A DNA stretch of 64,000 nt from Epiperipatus broadwayi (GCA_028023455.1 JAQFVV010006216.1:627001-691000), one strand, 5' to 3'; numbered from the stretch's first letter, positions 1 to 14,845 are shown. Notes: generated from the letters alone by a model not told the origin. Numbers and translations are program-made.

Positions 1-930
1 TCTCCGAGTATGTTCTTCTCTGCCTAAGAGGCCGGTGTTTTGAATACACATATTCGAACCTGGTTCAATATATATATATTATCAATCAAAAAATTAGGAT
101 CATTTTATTGAAACAAATTCAATGAAGTTTTATGTGAATATTGGTAATTATTGCATTAATGGTAGGATAGATGTAAATGTTAAGACATTAAACTAGTTCA
201 CATAATCATAAGCATTTCCCCTCCATATTACAAAAACTGTTCACAATAGTATTTTTTTGTAACAATAGTATCTTATTTAGATATATCACCATCAATAAAG
301 AATCAAAGAAGTTATTTAGATTTTTAAAGATCAGTCTGTATCAACAAATATGGTGATATTTCTAAACATTTTGTAATTGAAAGCGATTAATAACTTTTAA
401 AAGCTAATAATCTTGTGTACATTTTATTTTCAGTTGTTTTGAGACTTTTTTCATAAGTTTAAATAATGATTATGAATTAAAAGAAACTATACAGAACTAC
501 AAGACTATTTTAAACTTCTAACTTTATTTAATTGATAAATGGATTATTAAATTATATATTTGTCAAAAATACATTATTAATATATCTAAAAAATAACATT
601 TTATAATGACATTGCAAAAAAATATTAGAATTTTTTGGAAGCAAGAGACAAATACAATTATATATAATAAGTATTATTTTGTAATCCAATGGGGTAGCCA
701 CTTTCCATTTTATATATAGTTTTTTCAATTTTTTTAAATTGAATTCTTTTTTATAAAGCCAATGTCTCTTAAATATACATTTAAACTTGCATCTTTACTT
801 ATTATATATAGCTTAATAAAGTATTTGAAATGACTTTTTTTATTTATCAATTTCTATATTTTAAAAATTTACAAAAAAAAATCAAGTTAGATGCCATTTG
901 ACCTAATTAATAAGCTTGTATTGATAAATG
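1..930. other. AT-rich spacer, no gene seen
   Basis: No convincing coding frame. The first 70 bases are less AT-rich than the rest and distantly resemble the segment near 28410-28450, so they may be the end of a short dispersed repeat. The remainder is AT-rich sequence with poly-A/T runs. Confidence 0.5.
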
Positions 931-1312
931 TTATATATAAAACTTGCGAAACAAGCTCTTAACAAACTTTGTAAAATACCCCCAACTTGAGACTGGTTTT
1001 TGCTACTGGCATCCTCAGTGAGGTGCTAGGATATTCAAACATTATATTAATAGTACCAGGATTTAGTTCAATCCCATATAGCTATTTAAGTTAGATAGCT
1101 GGATTGGAAAACGTATGAATATCTGATAATTTCACATTTTCTACTTAATAATTATACATTAGATAAAGTGTTGGGCTTGTCCTGGTATTTTTAATTTAAG
1201 GATTAAATAACCTAGCACCTCACTGAGAATGCCAGTAGCACAAACTGGTCTGAGTTTGGGGGTATTCTACAAAGATTGTTAAGAGCTGGTTTTGTGAGCT
1301 CTCTATATATAA
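931..1312. mobile_element. Foldback/MITE-like element with ~145-bp inverted arms
   Basis: The left arm (about 931-1075) and the right arm (about 1166-1312) are imperfect reverse complements over about 145 bp, separated by about 90 bp. Landmarks are a CCCCC run at 979-983 facing GGGGG near 1258-1262, the block TGCTACTGGCATCCTCAGTG (1001-1020) facing its near-complement at 1224-1243, and GCTCTTAAC near 955-963 facing its complement near 1280. It has no coding capacity. The plan fits a non-autonomous foldback or MITE DNA transposon. I could not define a target-site duplication. The superfamily is unknown. Confidence 0.75.
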
Positions 1313-3321
1313 ATTTTTTAAAATTTTAATATAGTATTGAGTAATCTTTATAAAAAAGCAACATATTAATATTTTAAACAAAATCAATAATGAAATAATG
1401 TAGTGTATTGATATATTCTTAATTCACTCTAAAATTGGAATGCAATTCAGAAATAAATAATCTTTCTTTAATTAAGATTCCCTGAATAATATTAATGTAG
1501 TTTACTTATTCAAATAATTTGTTTATAAATTTCATCCTCATTGTATCAATAAAATAATTAATAAATGGTTCAATCCCAATCTGTCAAGTTATTGGCATAT
1601 CTTTTCTTAGTATTGCTTTTATATATAAACCATAAATCCTTGTTAGTGTATGAATCTTTCAGCACATAATCAATTTATTAACATTTGTGCCTTATGACAT
1701 TACAATGCAAATCTTAGGGTACATATGTAGACATTTTTGTTATTTTATCAAATCTATATATATTTCATAGCTAATTTTAATTACTGCACTTAATTTCATT
1801 TTATAACGTTTTGCTCTAGCATAGAAATTTAAGCATAGAATAATAATTGATAATTCAATTAACAACGTTAGATTGTTTTGTTTATACCACAAATATGATG
1901 AACCATTTCTTAAGCAAAAATTCACATTTATTACTATATTTTTAATTTTTAAATCATCCTTTAAGCAAAACAGATTATTATAAAGCAGATTATTTATGTT
2001 GACAGAAAATTTAAGCAAAATTGTTTTATTCTGCATATTCATTTTACATACTAAATAAATAAACAAAGTAAATGAGATTGGAATAAAACAAGTGTGTAGT
2101 TAGAAATAGTAAAATAAAATCAATAGCCTATACTAGGCTTATGTTACCATGGTTTCAACTAAAAATGAAGAATGCTTTAAAGAAAAGAGAGAAAAAACAA
2201 AACTACAATAAAATGTGAAGAAGCTACCAATAAAACATCACAACTTCTATGGTTAATACATGTGAGGCCATTTTAATTTAAAATTCAAGACTTAACTCAT
2301 AAAAGTAATAAACAGAAACTAATTTTGAAAATGTGGTTATTATAAGATTATCAATTGGACTAGAGTATAAATGGAACTGTTTTGAAAAGTGTATAAATTC
2401 TAGAAATAAAAATTATGAAAACAGCAGATGACTTTAAAATTTATAATGAAGACATAAAAATCAATGATAATTTTTGTTTCTTTGGATTCTTCATTAACAA
2501 CAAAACAATGCAAACAATTGATAGTAAATAGTTTCAGAAAAAACTTTAAAAAAATATTTAAATGTAGAAATGTAGTTTTACAAACAAAGATAAAAATTAT
2601 TCAAGATGCAATATTTTCAGTGATACTCTTCAAATATGAAGTGTGTAAAAAAATGTGAAAAACATATCAACACTTCTTAATTGGTACGAAAACTGTTGTA
2701 AATCTTATAGATTTATAGAAAATGCAGATATAAACCTTTTACAAATAAATAAAAATGGTGATATATAGTGTGTTACATAGTAAGTGAAAAATATATATAA
2801 TTATCTAACTGCTGATTTTATTTTTGGTCCAAAACATCATTTTACACAAGAAAAAGAAACTGACAATTAATAATAAAAAATAAAATGTTTTATTGCTTGA
2901 ATGTTTATAAAAAGTTTCCTAGAAGTGATAAATCTGGATCGTGGTTGATGGGTTTGAGCTTTAGAGTCTGCCAAATTACGCAAGGCTTTGACATTTAATA
3001 TATTTGCTTGACACATTTATTATAAGCAGAAATATAACATATTTCATGTCTACTTTAACTCCATTTCTTTGTATGCAAAATCTTTAACATACAATGCACT
3101 TTTATCTCATATAGCAGATCGTATTCCAAGTATATATAATAAGGGAAAGTATAATAAAAATTTAATAAACTTAAAAATTGATGATTATTGAGATCTTTAT
3201 AAAGTATATCACAGCTTTCATTTATTGTTAAATAATTTTTAGTCATATAAAAATTGAGTAACTTTTTTTATATATTTATTAAAAAGGAATGATGAGAAAT
3301 AAATGCTTAGTAAGATATGTG

Positions 3322-3340
3322 TACTAATTAAATAAGTGTG

Positions 3341-3390
<50 letters not shown>

Positions 3391-3412
3391 CACTTATTTA
3401 ATTAGTATTCAT

Positions 3413-3450
<38 letters not shown>

Positions 3451-3458
3451 ATGAATAC
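3322..3458. repeat. Two adjacent (TA)n arrays, each capped by perfect inverted repeats
   Basis: The first unit, 3322-3407, has 18-bp perfect arms (3322-3339 and 3390-3407) around a TA array. The second, 3405-3458, has arms GTATTCATTGATATAT (3405-3420) and its exact complement (3443-3458) around another TA array. Both could extrude as long hairpins or cruciforms. The arms are unique sequence, so the symmetry is not a by-product of TA being self-complementary. Confidence 0.9.
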
Positions 3459-6400
3459 AAAAGAATGGAGTATGGTATTTGAAGAACTATGTGAAATATA
3501 TGTTTTGTTTTTTAATATTTACAAGTAATTGGAATATAAGAGTAAACTTATAATTATAAATAAGGTAATTTGAAAGTTAAAATATTTACAAATGAAGATT
3601 ATCATGTACCTATATAAAACATATTTTATTACATTTGAACTTTATTAACCTTAAATTCTATGTCTAATATTAATGTGATATATAATATACGTGTTCAGAA
3701 ATTGTTTTTATAAGTTTTTAATTTATTAATTTATAAATAAAATATTATGTTTTCAAAAAATTAATCTAATTATATATAGAAAGAAGTGATTTATTTTAAT
3801 AAATTTACTCTAATTAAAAATATGTCTTGACAATTGATTTTTTAAATTAATTGTTATAAAAATTTGAGAATTCATTTTTATAAAATAAATTTGTTTTTAT
3901 AAAATAAAATAATAGTTTATTTAGCATTTTTTAAGCATTTTATTTTTATTATTTTATAAATAATTATTAAAATATATAAAATAAAACTTTTTATTCAAAA
4001 TTTCTACTAAAATAATAATAACACTGATGATGATGATGATAATTATGATGATAATAATAATAGTAATAACAACAACAGCACCAATATATGTCAATCTTCT
4101 CAAAGGTAATAGTTTCTAATACACGAGTGGAAGTAAAAGAAGTAAGCATAGAACTGGTGAATAAATGACTGGAATCACATCATAAGATTCAATGAATCGT
4201 AACTTTTTTTTTTATTTTTTAAAATAAAATAGTTTTACTAAATTAAATAATAAATAATTTTAATCACTTAATTTTAATACATTAAAATAAATACTTACAT
4301 TTGTGAAGAATGTTTGTAATTTGCATGTGCTATTTATTATAATGTATATTTATTGTACTTACTAAATATAATAAATATCCAACTAAATTAACTTTTCTTT
4401 AGAAATTTGAGTCATATTAAAAATATGAAACTATATAATAATGTTTCAATTATTTATTTTAATTTTTTTTTTCAATAGGATTGTGGAATGACAAAAAAGT
4501 ATTGTGGCCAGAAAACATTTAGACAAAAAAATAAATTAATTTTTTTATTAGAAAAAGAGAGAACACAAGTATTTTTTAATGTTTTGCTTTATATTACATC
4601 ACAATATATAATTCATTATTAAAACTCTTTCATGTCTCTTTATTTTTTTAAAGGGATAAAAAAAAATATTTTTGATGTTTTAGATAGTTAATGAATTTTA
4701 AATTAAATTTACTCTATGTGATAATAAATTACATGCTTTAAAATTATAGTAAATGTAGCTGATACACACTGCTCTTCATAGTTATGATTTGTTAACGTTT
4801 AACTGAACATAAATTATTAAAATTACTTTTAATATATATATTTTTTTTTTTAGAAAATCATGTCATTTAACAAAAAGCGTATTTCGTCTATACAATTTCC
4901 TCACAAAAATAAAAAGGAAAAAATAATAATAATCGTTTAATTATTATCATTTTTTTTTTTTGCAATATTGCCTAAAGGATTAATTCAATCTGTCCTTTTG
5001 ATTAAGTCTATTTTAAAGACTCCCTGATATCTTTTAAATTATTTTACAAAAATCTCCAAAGTTATTACCTTAGTAAAAAAAAAAAAAACTTTTATTACTA
5101 TTATTTTCTTATAAAAGATAAAATTACTTAGGATTATGTGTTAAAAATATTTATTAAATCATAATTACAAATTCTAAAGGTAAAAAAAAAAATCAGAAAA
5201 TGAGTTTCACATTCTCTCATGAAATAGTATTTGAAAGCCACGAACTCTACTCTTGATTCATCAAGATTTTTCAGAACATTAAAGAAAGATTTTCTTGTTC
5301 AATTAAGCCTAGCGACAGTTTCTACTTTAATACTAATCTAATTACCATTAGAGAATTCAAAATCAATTTTATATCGCTGATAAAATATATGTGATATTTT
5401 TCTCCATCACAAATGTTTCATATAAAAAAAATTACACAAAAAAGTAATATCGCTATATGTCATTAGTTTTAATTTATTTTTATATTTTAATTTATATATG
5501 TGTGTATATATATATATATATATCAGACACTCTTTAAAAAAGTATGGTCATTCTAATTTCAGAAAAAAAAAAAACTAAAAATTAAAAGATAATTTTAAAA
5601 TAACTACACAAACACAACCATAATATTAGTCTATTTGTCTGTTTATATCATATCTTGCTTTTTTTTTTTAAATTCTTCTGCAACATATATGTTGTTCAAA
5701 AACCTTCAACATTTACCTGATTTTAAAATTCCAATAGATTTTATCATTGGCCATATCTTTCCATTCAAAGCAATCAATATTTTATCTCTTTAGAGAGTTA
5801 TTAATTCTATCATTTACAAACACAATGTTTTTCAGATAGATTATGGCATTGCAATCACTCGATTTAAAGTAGCTCAGTTGCATCTATCTGTAGCAATCAT
5901 TGCTGATATTGCACTTATTTGACAATAAAAACTTGAATTAAAATGTATATTGATTTATTAAATCCAACTAAAATGCTTAACCTTTGTATTCGAAGTAGTC
6001 AATGAGCTTGACCTAACTCAGCCTTTGTTTAAAAATTGAAACTGAAAATAATAAATTTACAATAGTTTGTGTATCTAATCATTTTTATTTTTTCAAAATT
6101 AAATGAAAAAATTGCTTTTTGATAAGAAAATGATATTTAAATAAAAAAATTATTTGAAAATATTTAATATTTTAAATTCGAGTTAAGAGAAATGTAATAA
6201 AAAATGTTAACACAAAACTGTCATTGGCAAAAAGTAAAATATTTCAATAACAGCATAATTATTATCCTTTAAGATTTTTTTTAATTGTAAGAAGAATTTA
6301 ATTTTATTGTTTTATATATTTTTCACAAAAATTCTTTTTAATAATAGAAATGGAATTTCGATAAATTTTATTTCATTCCTAATATTTTTCTATCACACAG

Positions 6401-8773
6401 GGCAAAAAAAAAAACCTATTGTTGTAATTGTAAATTTCAGTTTATTACTTGCTTCTACATTTAAAAAGTTGAAATATTATTTAACTTTTTTTAACTTATA
6501 TTTGAAATAAATCATTTGTAAAATGAAAAAATATGTTGAAGAATAAAGATTTTTATTCATTAAAATACTACATCTTGTATTGGAGAGAAAGTATTCATTT
6601 ATTATTAACACTCGCAAAGCGTTTGCACAATTAGCTTGAAAGGCTGATATTTGAATGTAATAAAATAAAATACATAAGATACTAGAAGGTTGTTTTTAAA
6701 AAAAGTGTCCTGAAATATTTGTAATGAGAAAGTCTATCTCATTGTGAAAACCATATTAATGTTCACTATAAAGTAATACATAGTTCTATTATTTTTCAAT
6801 TGCTTTTACAATCATTACTGTCTTTACAGCATGACATTATAAATGGTAAGTTAAATATCACATATTTGATTTTTTCACTTGCTAAATATGTCAATAGACT
6901 TAAATGCAAAACCTCCTTATCAAGTTTCCTTTTTTCCTAAAAGGCTAACAAAATATTTAAATTAACATTCTTGAGTAGATAGTCACTTAAAGCAAAATAT
7001 ATTAAGAACTTTTCTTCTTCTCTAGGTGATAAAATACAAAACACATAAGGCTTTTAAATATTAAGTATTTTGAATTTCAAAAAAATATTATCAATCTACT
7101 GTAAATATAGATGCCAATAAACCTACATCTTTCCTTTTAAAAATTCCTAAACCTATAAGAATATTTATAATTGTTTCAAAAAAACACTTATGAAATATTC
7201 CAATATCTAATTATTTATATACTCCCATCCAGAAACAATATAACTAAAACATGGCAATTCAAAATTTTTATTACCTATTGATAATATAATGCATCTATAA
7301 TTTTCATGCAAGATTATATTCAGGATGCAATTCTATGTGTTAGCCAATTATGTACAAATAAAATTCTAGCATTTTTTTATATCAGGCTGAACAATATTAT
7401 TGACAAATAACAATATATATATATATGTGTTCTAATTCTATTATAATATTATACACATTGATATACAATTGTTTGTGAATAATTTTAGTTTATATGTAAA
7501 AAAAAAAAAAAAAAAGAGTTATAAATTGTGTATTTCTAATAAATAAATGAAAATGTTTTTACAATGATCTTGATTATTTAAGAAATTTAGTTTAAAATAA
7601 ATATATATAAAATTAAAATATGGATAATGAAAATAGATGAGAAAAATTAAAATATATTACATTAATAATTGAATGAAATTTATATAACAAATCAATGCTT
7701 TAAAGTACTTAGAAAGTAAATTAATTGACAATTAAGAACAGCAATAAAGAAACCAATATATGGCATGCATTACATGCCATAAATTATTTTAGATTCTTTT
7801 AAAAAAATGATTAATATAAATTAAAGCTCTATATGCAGCAGAGATTTGGATCATTAAAACAGGAATAAAAAAAATAAAACTCTAAAATGTGAATTTAAAA
7901 AAAATAAAAATATATATTAAAGATGATATTAGCAATATAATATTGCTACTGAATATAAGCAAAAGAAGAAATATTATTTGTTGAAAAAAGTAAAAAAAAA
8001 TTAAAGAATTGAAACATGTAAATATTGAGAAGTGTGAGAAATTAATAATTATATAGAGAATGTTATGCCATACAAAAAAGTGTTTTTCTAGTAAATACAG
8101 ATTTATTCTACGGGTGTTTAAAATGTATAACAAACAGAAACATATTGAAAAGTTTTCTTAGTGGTAATGTGTCAATGTTCTTTTTTGTTAATCATATTAA
8201 TGATTATAAAGATAGCACTTTGATTTATTTATTTTATAAAAAAAGCATATTTATTTGCTAGACAAAATAACACAATGGATAACATGTTTTTCTTGCCTCT
8301 ATGCCTTAAATATAATAAAGAACTTTGATAGTTATAACTCTGAACCCACTGTTCAAATTTTTGCACACATATAAGAAACTCATTATTTATTCAGCTTATT
8401 CACATTGCTATCAAAATATTTATATTACTAACTTGAACTTTTAATATATTTTCTATGTTTGTTTAAAATTAATATAAATAAATAAATAGTCCAAGTATAC
8501 TTATAAATAACACTATTATATGTATTTTTATTAAAATATAATTTCAAATATATAAAAAGAAACTTCAAACACTTTTTTTTTAAAGATTATAGTGAGATAG
8601 ACAATCCACTTATAAAACATCTTTTTAAGATTTGTATTTTAATAACAAATTATTTTATATTCATACTTGGAATTGGGAATACAATATAAATATTACACAT
8701 ATACAATAAAATACAACAATGCTATTGATATAGTAGAAAAAAAATAGCTGTGAATTTTAATGTTAGAATAAAA

Positions 8774-8788
8774 TTATATATATATATA

Positions 8789-8884
<96 letters not shown>
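8774..8884. repeat. (TA)n microsatellite, ~90-110 bp
   Basis: A short TA run (8774-8790), a four-base interruption, then an uninterrupted TA tract from about 8795 to 8884. Confidence 0.98.
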
Positions 8885-8887
<3 letters not shown>

Positions 8888-9556
8888 TAATTGAAAATAT
8901 TAATAATTTACAAATTTACTTGTGATAAGTTGAGAACAAACTAACTTTAGAAACAATTATATTATGTAATTAGCTGCAGTTAACAAATGTACAGTTTTTT
9001 GATATACTTAAAAAATCCATTCCACCAGATATCCTTAAAATGTAAATAGATACTTTTGAAAAAAGTACATGACTTCCAATATATATTTCATACTGAATCA
9101 GCCCTTTTCAGTTGGCCCAGGTCCCTGTTTATAAATTCTTTATTATTTATTTAGTATTTAACAATATTAAATTATTACAACTTAATCTACATATGTCCTA
9201 CTTTCTGCACTCACATCTTGTAAAAATATGATAATCCCTAACCAAATAAATTATTAATAATAATTTTTGATTTTTTTTTACATAAAATGGAAGATGCCAA
9301 AATATAAATGCAGGAAGTTTGACATATGTGAATTAAGTCATACTTGTATTATGTTAAAAGATGTCAGCATAAAGAAGTCCACATTAGATTAATAAAAACC
9401 TTGAAGACTTTTATAAGTCTCATATATGTTCCAAAATATGTTATTTTACACAATGATTAAGCAAGTTTATCATAAAAACATAAAAGATTTGTTAAAATAT
9501 ATGAAATATTTAATACAAGCATAGTATACATATTTAAACCAGACATGTAATTCCTT

Positions 9557-9842
9557 CAGTAATTCATTCTATCTAATACAACTGATGCACAAGACCACAT
9601 ACATGAAAAAAAGACAAATAATCTCCAACATACATATATTATGTTGAACCAGCATTCACCTGTTGGTCTGGATTATCAACTCCCAAACATATATATAATC
9701 AGTGCTTAATTTTATATTAAGATAGCAAATCTATAAACTTTAATGGACAGGCTTCACTGTTCTCCACTCTCCAATTCTTCAATCATCTATATCATTGAAA
9801 ATCAGATGATAGAATACTCAAAGCCCTTTTTCATCGCTGTCT
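9557..9842 (-). repeat. Dispersed ~395-470 bp repeat, inverted copy
   Basis: Reverse-strand copy of the family also found at 9846-10475 and 21177-21880. Shared landmarks are the block around CCATTAAAGTTTRTAGATTTG, a GATGAT...CTGGACCAACTGATGAGTGCTG-like segment, and ATCAGTTGTATTAGATAG. It faces the forward copy head to head, giving an inverted repeat with arms of about 190 bp (9557-9747 and 9846-10035) and a spacer of about 98 bp. Confidence 0.8.
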
Positions 9843-9845
9843 CTT

Positions 9846-10475
9846 AAAGTTTATAGATTTCCTATCTTAATATAAAAGTGAGCACTGAATATATATATAT
9901 GGGAGATGATCTTGACCCACTAATGAGTGCTGGTTTAGCATGAAATACACATATATTGCAGATCATTTATCATGTTCATGTATGTGGCCACATGTATCAG
10001 TTATATTAGATAGAGTAAGTGACTGAAGGAATCTTAAAAGTCTGAGTTCAAATCCCTCTAGTCTGTATTCAGGCATTCCCTCTTATAATGTTCTGCATAT
10101 GAAGAGTCAGATTGGCTTAAGATCAAAATGGATATAACAATTATAATGGCATCAAAAAGGGCTTTTAGCATTCCACCATCAGATTTTCAATGACATGGAT
10201 AACTGAAGAGTTGAAGAGAAAAAATTAAAACCTGTCCATTAAAGTTTGTAGATTTGCTATCTTAATATAAAATCGAGCACTGATTATACATGTGTGAAAG
10301 ATGATGATCTGGACCATGTGATGGACACTAATTCAGCACAAAATACATATATTGGAGATCATTTATTTTTTAACATGTATGTGGTCATATGTATCAGTTG
10401 TATTAGAGTATTAGGTAAAGTGAATGACTAAAGGAAACTTGAATGTCTGAGCTCAAATCATCCTTAATTAAAGTA
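9846..10475 (+). repeat. Dispersed ~395-bp repeat, about 1.6 tandem forward copies
   Basis: Two forward units in tandem. The marker GATGAT recurs at 9905 and 10300, giving a period of about 395 bp. The first unit includes GAGTTCAAATCC at 10044, which resembles a Pol III B box; the matching place in the second unit is GAGCTCAAATCA. No coding capacity. A tRNA-related SINE or a satellite-like non-autonomous element is possible. The tandem layout also fits unequal duplication of a MITE. Confidence 0.75.
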
Positions 10476-10479
10476 TAAG

Positions 10480-13400
10480 AAGTAGCTCTAAATATCAAAA
10501 TATAGAATGTCAGCTAATAGCAAACTATCAGCCAATTATCAAGCAGTCAAGGTTCTTTTATATGCTTATAAACTTAACTCATTTATATATTTAGTATATT
10601 TAATAAATATTGAAAATGAAAGATGATTTTAAAAAAAGATAGTAAATACATAAATTTCATTGGAAAAATTAAACAAAGGCCTGTTTTATTTAAAGAACAA
10701 AATTATTCCCTTAATCAAAATTTAATCATATGCATACATATCCAATATATATATATATATGTAATAATAAATAACTCTTTTTTATCTGTAATTAAAACGA
10801 AGCTATCTTCAACTGAGTTATGTGTTGAGAGAATATTCCTCTTTTTTAAATTCTGCTGATACATAAGCTTAGTTTTTGAAATACTTTGGAAATTATAGAA
10901 TGAATTTTGTCTATTATTTTAATTTATGTATAGACTAAATAATCTGAACTCACCATTATTACGACATATACTGAAGATAAAGAACGACTCTTACTAAAAT
11001 GTAGCAACCTCTGAATATTAGTATCATTCTTATGGTATCATTGTCTCTTCATTGTTGTAATGTGACATAACTCAGTATGAGGTAGTTACTACCGTTGCAA
11101 TTATATACAGTATATATATATATATATAATCTAATAAAGTAAATATAATAATCAAAATATTCTGGAATAATCTTTACAACATTTAATATACCAATATAAA
11201 AAAATAAATTATAACTATTATTTTATATGTATATATTGATATCTTGAATATTGTAGCAATTAATCAAGAATATTTAGATCAACATATATATATATGTTTG
11301 TGTGTGTGTTGATGTTTTCAAATGGTTATAAGGTCAATGCAAAATACCTATAAAAACAATGAGATAAACTCCTAAAAAGTATATATATATATAAACAAGA
11401 ATATAAAATATTTTAAGTGAACATTTTTATCACTATAATAATAGTATTAAAATCTTTTTTATCTTCGTACAAAAGATTCTCGGTGCTCAATATCAAAACT
11501 TTTCCAAATGCGTACAATAAACTATTTTATTGCAAAATCTAAAACCGTTTCGAGTATTATATTTCTTTATGACGTTTAAAACTTTCACCCGAGAAGAATC
11601 TCTACATTGTATTTAATAAAATGACATTCTTTTATCTAATGAATTGAACCTATTCCATTTACTGCTAAACCCTCTTTTTTACAATCTTTTCGTTCTGAGA
11701 TTAAAATAAAATGCAATGATTAAAATGATTATTTTCAAATAAAATTATTTAAATAATTTTATTTGTAGATAGAATAATTTACTATAATTGATTTTATATT
11801 TTAAAAATGAATATTATATATATAACGATTGTAAAAAAAAAAAAATGAATATTATATGTAAACTTTATATTAAAATGCTCGTATCATATACAGAATTCAA
11901 TTTTAAGTTAATTTTATGGAGTTCAGTAGATTATTTGATGCTTATGTTTTTCTATTAAAATTTGTTTCGATAACTTAAAAAACTGGTTTAATTACCCATC
12001 TAATATAAAACCATGTTATAACGACTTATCAATGATACAGTTTTTAATATTTGAAATCTTTTCAATTAAATTTATTTTAGCATCACTTATTTAAACTTTT
12101 ATTATGAACCAATTAACTCTGACAGTATTAAGACAATTTCCATTACACGGCTATTCTGACAAGCGTAATAACAATCCTTAAAATTATTCATCTTTTTTTT
12201 TCTCTCTGTAATCATCTTTCAATTTTACATCATTCTCTAATATATTCATTATGTTTCCAACTCTTAACATTCAAGTCAATGGTGTTGAAGCTATCTAATT
12301 CTCCACAAACAATTTGTTAAGAAAGAATTTTGGCTGTTTGAAAAAACAAAGATACAAATTTTCAAATGTATTATTACATGGTTTCACGATAGAAAGAACA
12401 GAAAAAAAAAAGAATTTATATCAAATGTTTGTATTTTTTAAATATTTATATATATATATATATTATAAAAAGTTTATAAAACTAAATTCTTCATTTGTTT
12501 CTCTCTTTTTTTTTTTCAAAATATTTATTCAGGTTAATGTTATATAAGTAGATAAAAGTTGTTGTGTTACATGATATTCATTATTCATGTGTAAAGTGTT
12601 AACATTGAAAGTAGTGTATAATTTGTTTAACCAGTCTTAATAAGTGTGTATTAGTTTGTTGAACTATTAATGGTCCTTCTGTTTTTTTCTTACTATATGG
12701 GATTATTTAGACATCGAATAAGATCCAGGTGTCGTTGTGTCGGTTTGGTGAAGCCATGACTTTATCTCTTTTCTTTAGTTTTTTTGAGAAGCCAATACCA
12801 ATATTTATTGATTTATTCATGTTTTTATTAGCATTTTCTCTTTTGAAATCTCAACTTTTAAAATCTATCCTCTATTTATTGTTTTCATTTTTTCTAAAGT
12901 TTTTCATTCTTACTGGGTTTTTCTTTCTGAATTTATAAAATTACAATTCAGTCAAAATTTTTTACATGTCCTTTTATAACTCCAAATCCAACTCAACAAA
13001 ATAATCATTTTTAAAAAATTAAAAACTTACTTTCTCATTGAAATTTTTATTTTAATTTTTTTTTTCATGTTATTTTTTTAATACATTGACAATCTCTTAT
13101 TAATTAATTTTTGTTTTTTCCAAAACAATGCCTTGTAGCTTAATGAATAATATGTTAACTGTTCATTCCCATGTCTATGCTTTCAAAATTAGTGTAAATT
13201 ATATATCATTTATTAATTGTTAGATTATTTATATTTTATTGTTAATAAAATAAAATATTTATTAATTGTTGAAAAATTTTCAAAAAATCCGAAGAATTGA
13301 GACACTTCAGCTAACAATTCCATATACATATTTTCTAGAATATATAAATTTGGAAATAAAATGAGTTGATCATTTGTGTAATAAGCATAAACTATAAAAA

Positions 13401-14110
13401 TAGACTCATTTAAAATTTGGCATCATTTTCACCATTGGTGAACTTATTATTTTGTTTTCATATTTACTAATTATAATAGCTTCTATTTTTCTCATATTTA
13501 TTTTCTTCCTAAAATTGTTATAAATTATATTACTCATAACTATCTGCATTTATTGGTAAATGTATTATCATATTACCAGCAACTAATTTGTTCTTTAAAA
13601 AATCACAAATTCTTTCTTATTAATTTCATGAATTGATAATAAATAGATGGGCTTTTTTATTTTCAAAAAATAATTTACTATACAAGTTATAAAATTTGTT
13701 CTAACTATCTCATCAAATTAAATGCTCTTATATAAAATTATATAATCAAATACTTATACAAATATTAAAAGCACACATTTAAAAAAATCAAACTATATTA
13801 TAGTTATAAATCTGGAAAAATCTTTCAATAAAGGGGACTAATATTGAAACGTAAAATGCTCTTCATAACATTTTTCTAAGTTTTTCAACATTGAAATTTA
13901 ACAATTTGAAGACAGACTAATAATTATTATAAATAATTAAAATCAAAAACTGACTATATATTGTTTCTTAACATAACATGATAGGTATTGTTTTATCAAG
14001 CATTTAAATATGTACTTTCAATTAGTATATTTATAAATGTTATCAAATTCATTATTAAGAGATTATCTACATGCATACTTTTTTTACTTTTTGTTGTTAT
14101 TGTGATTTTT
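10480..14110. other. AT-rich spacer, no gene seen
   Basis: Only short chance frames, some running through TA-rich or T-rich stretches. Small TA runs occur near 10747, 11112, 11290 and 12450. The interval has many homopolymer A and T tracts. I see no element with recognisable protein similarity. Confidence 0.5.
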
Positions 14111-14112
14111 AT

Positions 14113-14845
14113 ATCATCATTTTCAAACATAATCAATCCACTGCAGGATGAAGGTCTCTCCAAGTTCAATCCATCTTCTCTAATGTCTAGCCTCTCTTCT
14201 CCAAATCACTTCTGCATATTTTCTTATTTCATCCATCCATTTTACATGTGGTCTCTTTCTGGGTCTTTCACAATCTCTTGGAATCCAGTTTAAGATTTCA
14301 ATTGTCCATCCATTATCATCTCTTCTAGCAATATGTTCAGCTCTACTCCATTTCAGACTTTTAATTTTTTCAATGATGTCAGTAATACTTGTTTGTTCTT
14401 TTACCCATAATTACACTTTTGATTTCTTCTTGTGATTCCTAACATGCATCACTCCTTACTTCTTTGAGTGGTTTGAAGTCTCTGAATTGTTCTTTTATTA
14501 AGTGTCCAAGTCTCAGATGCATAAGTAAGAACTGAAAAACACATTTATTAAAAACCTTTCTTTTCAAACGTAGGCATATTTTCTTTTAATATTAAGTTAT
14601 TTCTAACAAAAGCATTCCAGTCGAATCTAATTCTATGATTAATTCATACATGATGTTTCCATCTACAGTAATAATCTGACCAATATATTTATAATTGTTA
14701 ACTTCTTCTAACTCATCATAATCAATCCTTATTTTCATCTTTTGAGAAAATCTATTGAACATTACTTTAGACTTCTTAACGTTTACCTTTAGTCCTACTT
14801 TTTTTCTTTCATTTCATAACTCCTGCAACATTTTCTGATTTTTAT
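14113..14845 (-). pseudogene. RTE-type LINE, 5'-truncated 3' fragment (copy 2)
   Basis: The minus strand is clearly homologous, at DNA and protein level, to the better copy at 22053-24293. It covers the part downstream of the catalytic FADD motif: the KVMFN segment, the YKY-GQII block, a SETW-like stretch, a QRLQTTQRS-like stretch, and the terminal CKRP-like basic tail. The frame is broken by several indels and stops, and the 5' part of the element is missing. The 3' end shares the block CTGCAGGATGAAGGTCTCTC (14142-14161 on +) with the other copy, so both carry the same 3' UTR. Five-prime truncation is usual for target-primed LINE insertions. It is not functional. Confidence 0.9.

Larger units (their letters stand above)
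1316..9550. other. Long AT-rich spacer with microsatellites, no gene seen
   Basis: All frames here are short and rich in F, I, K, L, N and Y, as expected by chance in such DNA. The interval holds TA arrays (listed separately), a GATGATGAT-type simple repeat near 4024-4080, many poly-A/T runs, and a small perfect hairpin at 7759-7781 (9-bp arms TATGGCATG, 5-nt loop). One short stretch at 7822-7884 (+) reads like the end of a LINE (see findings), but it is too short to call. Confidence 0.5.
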
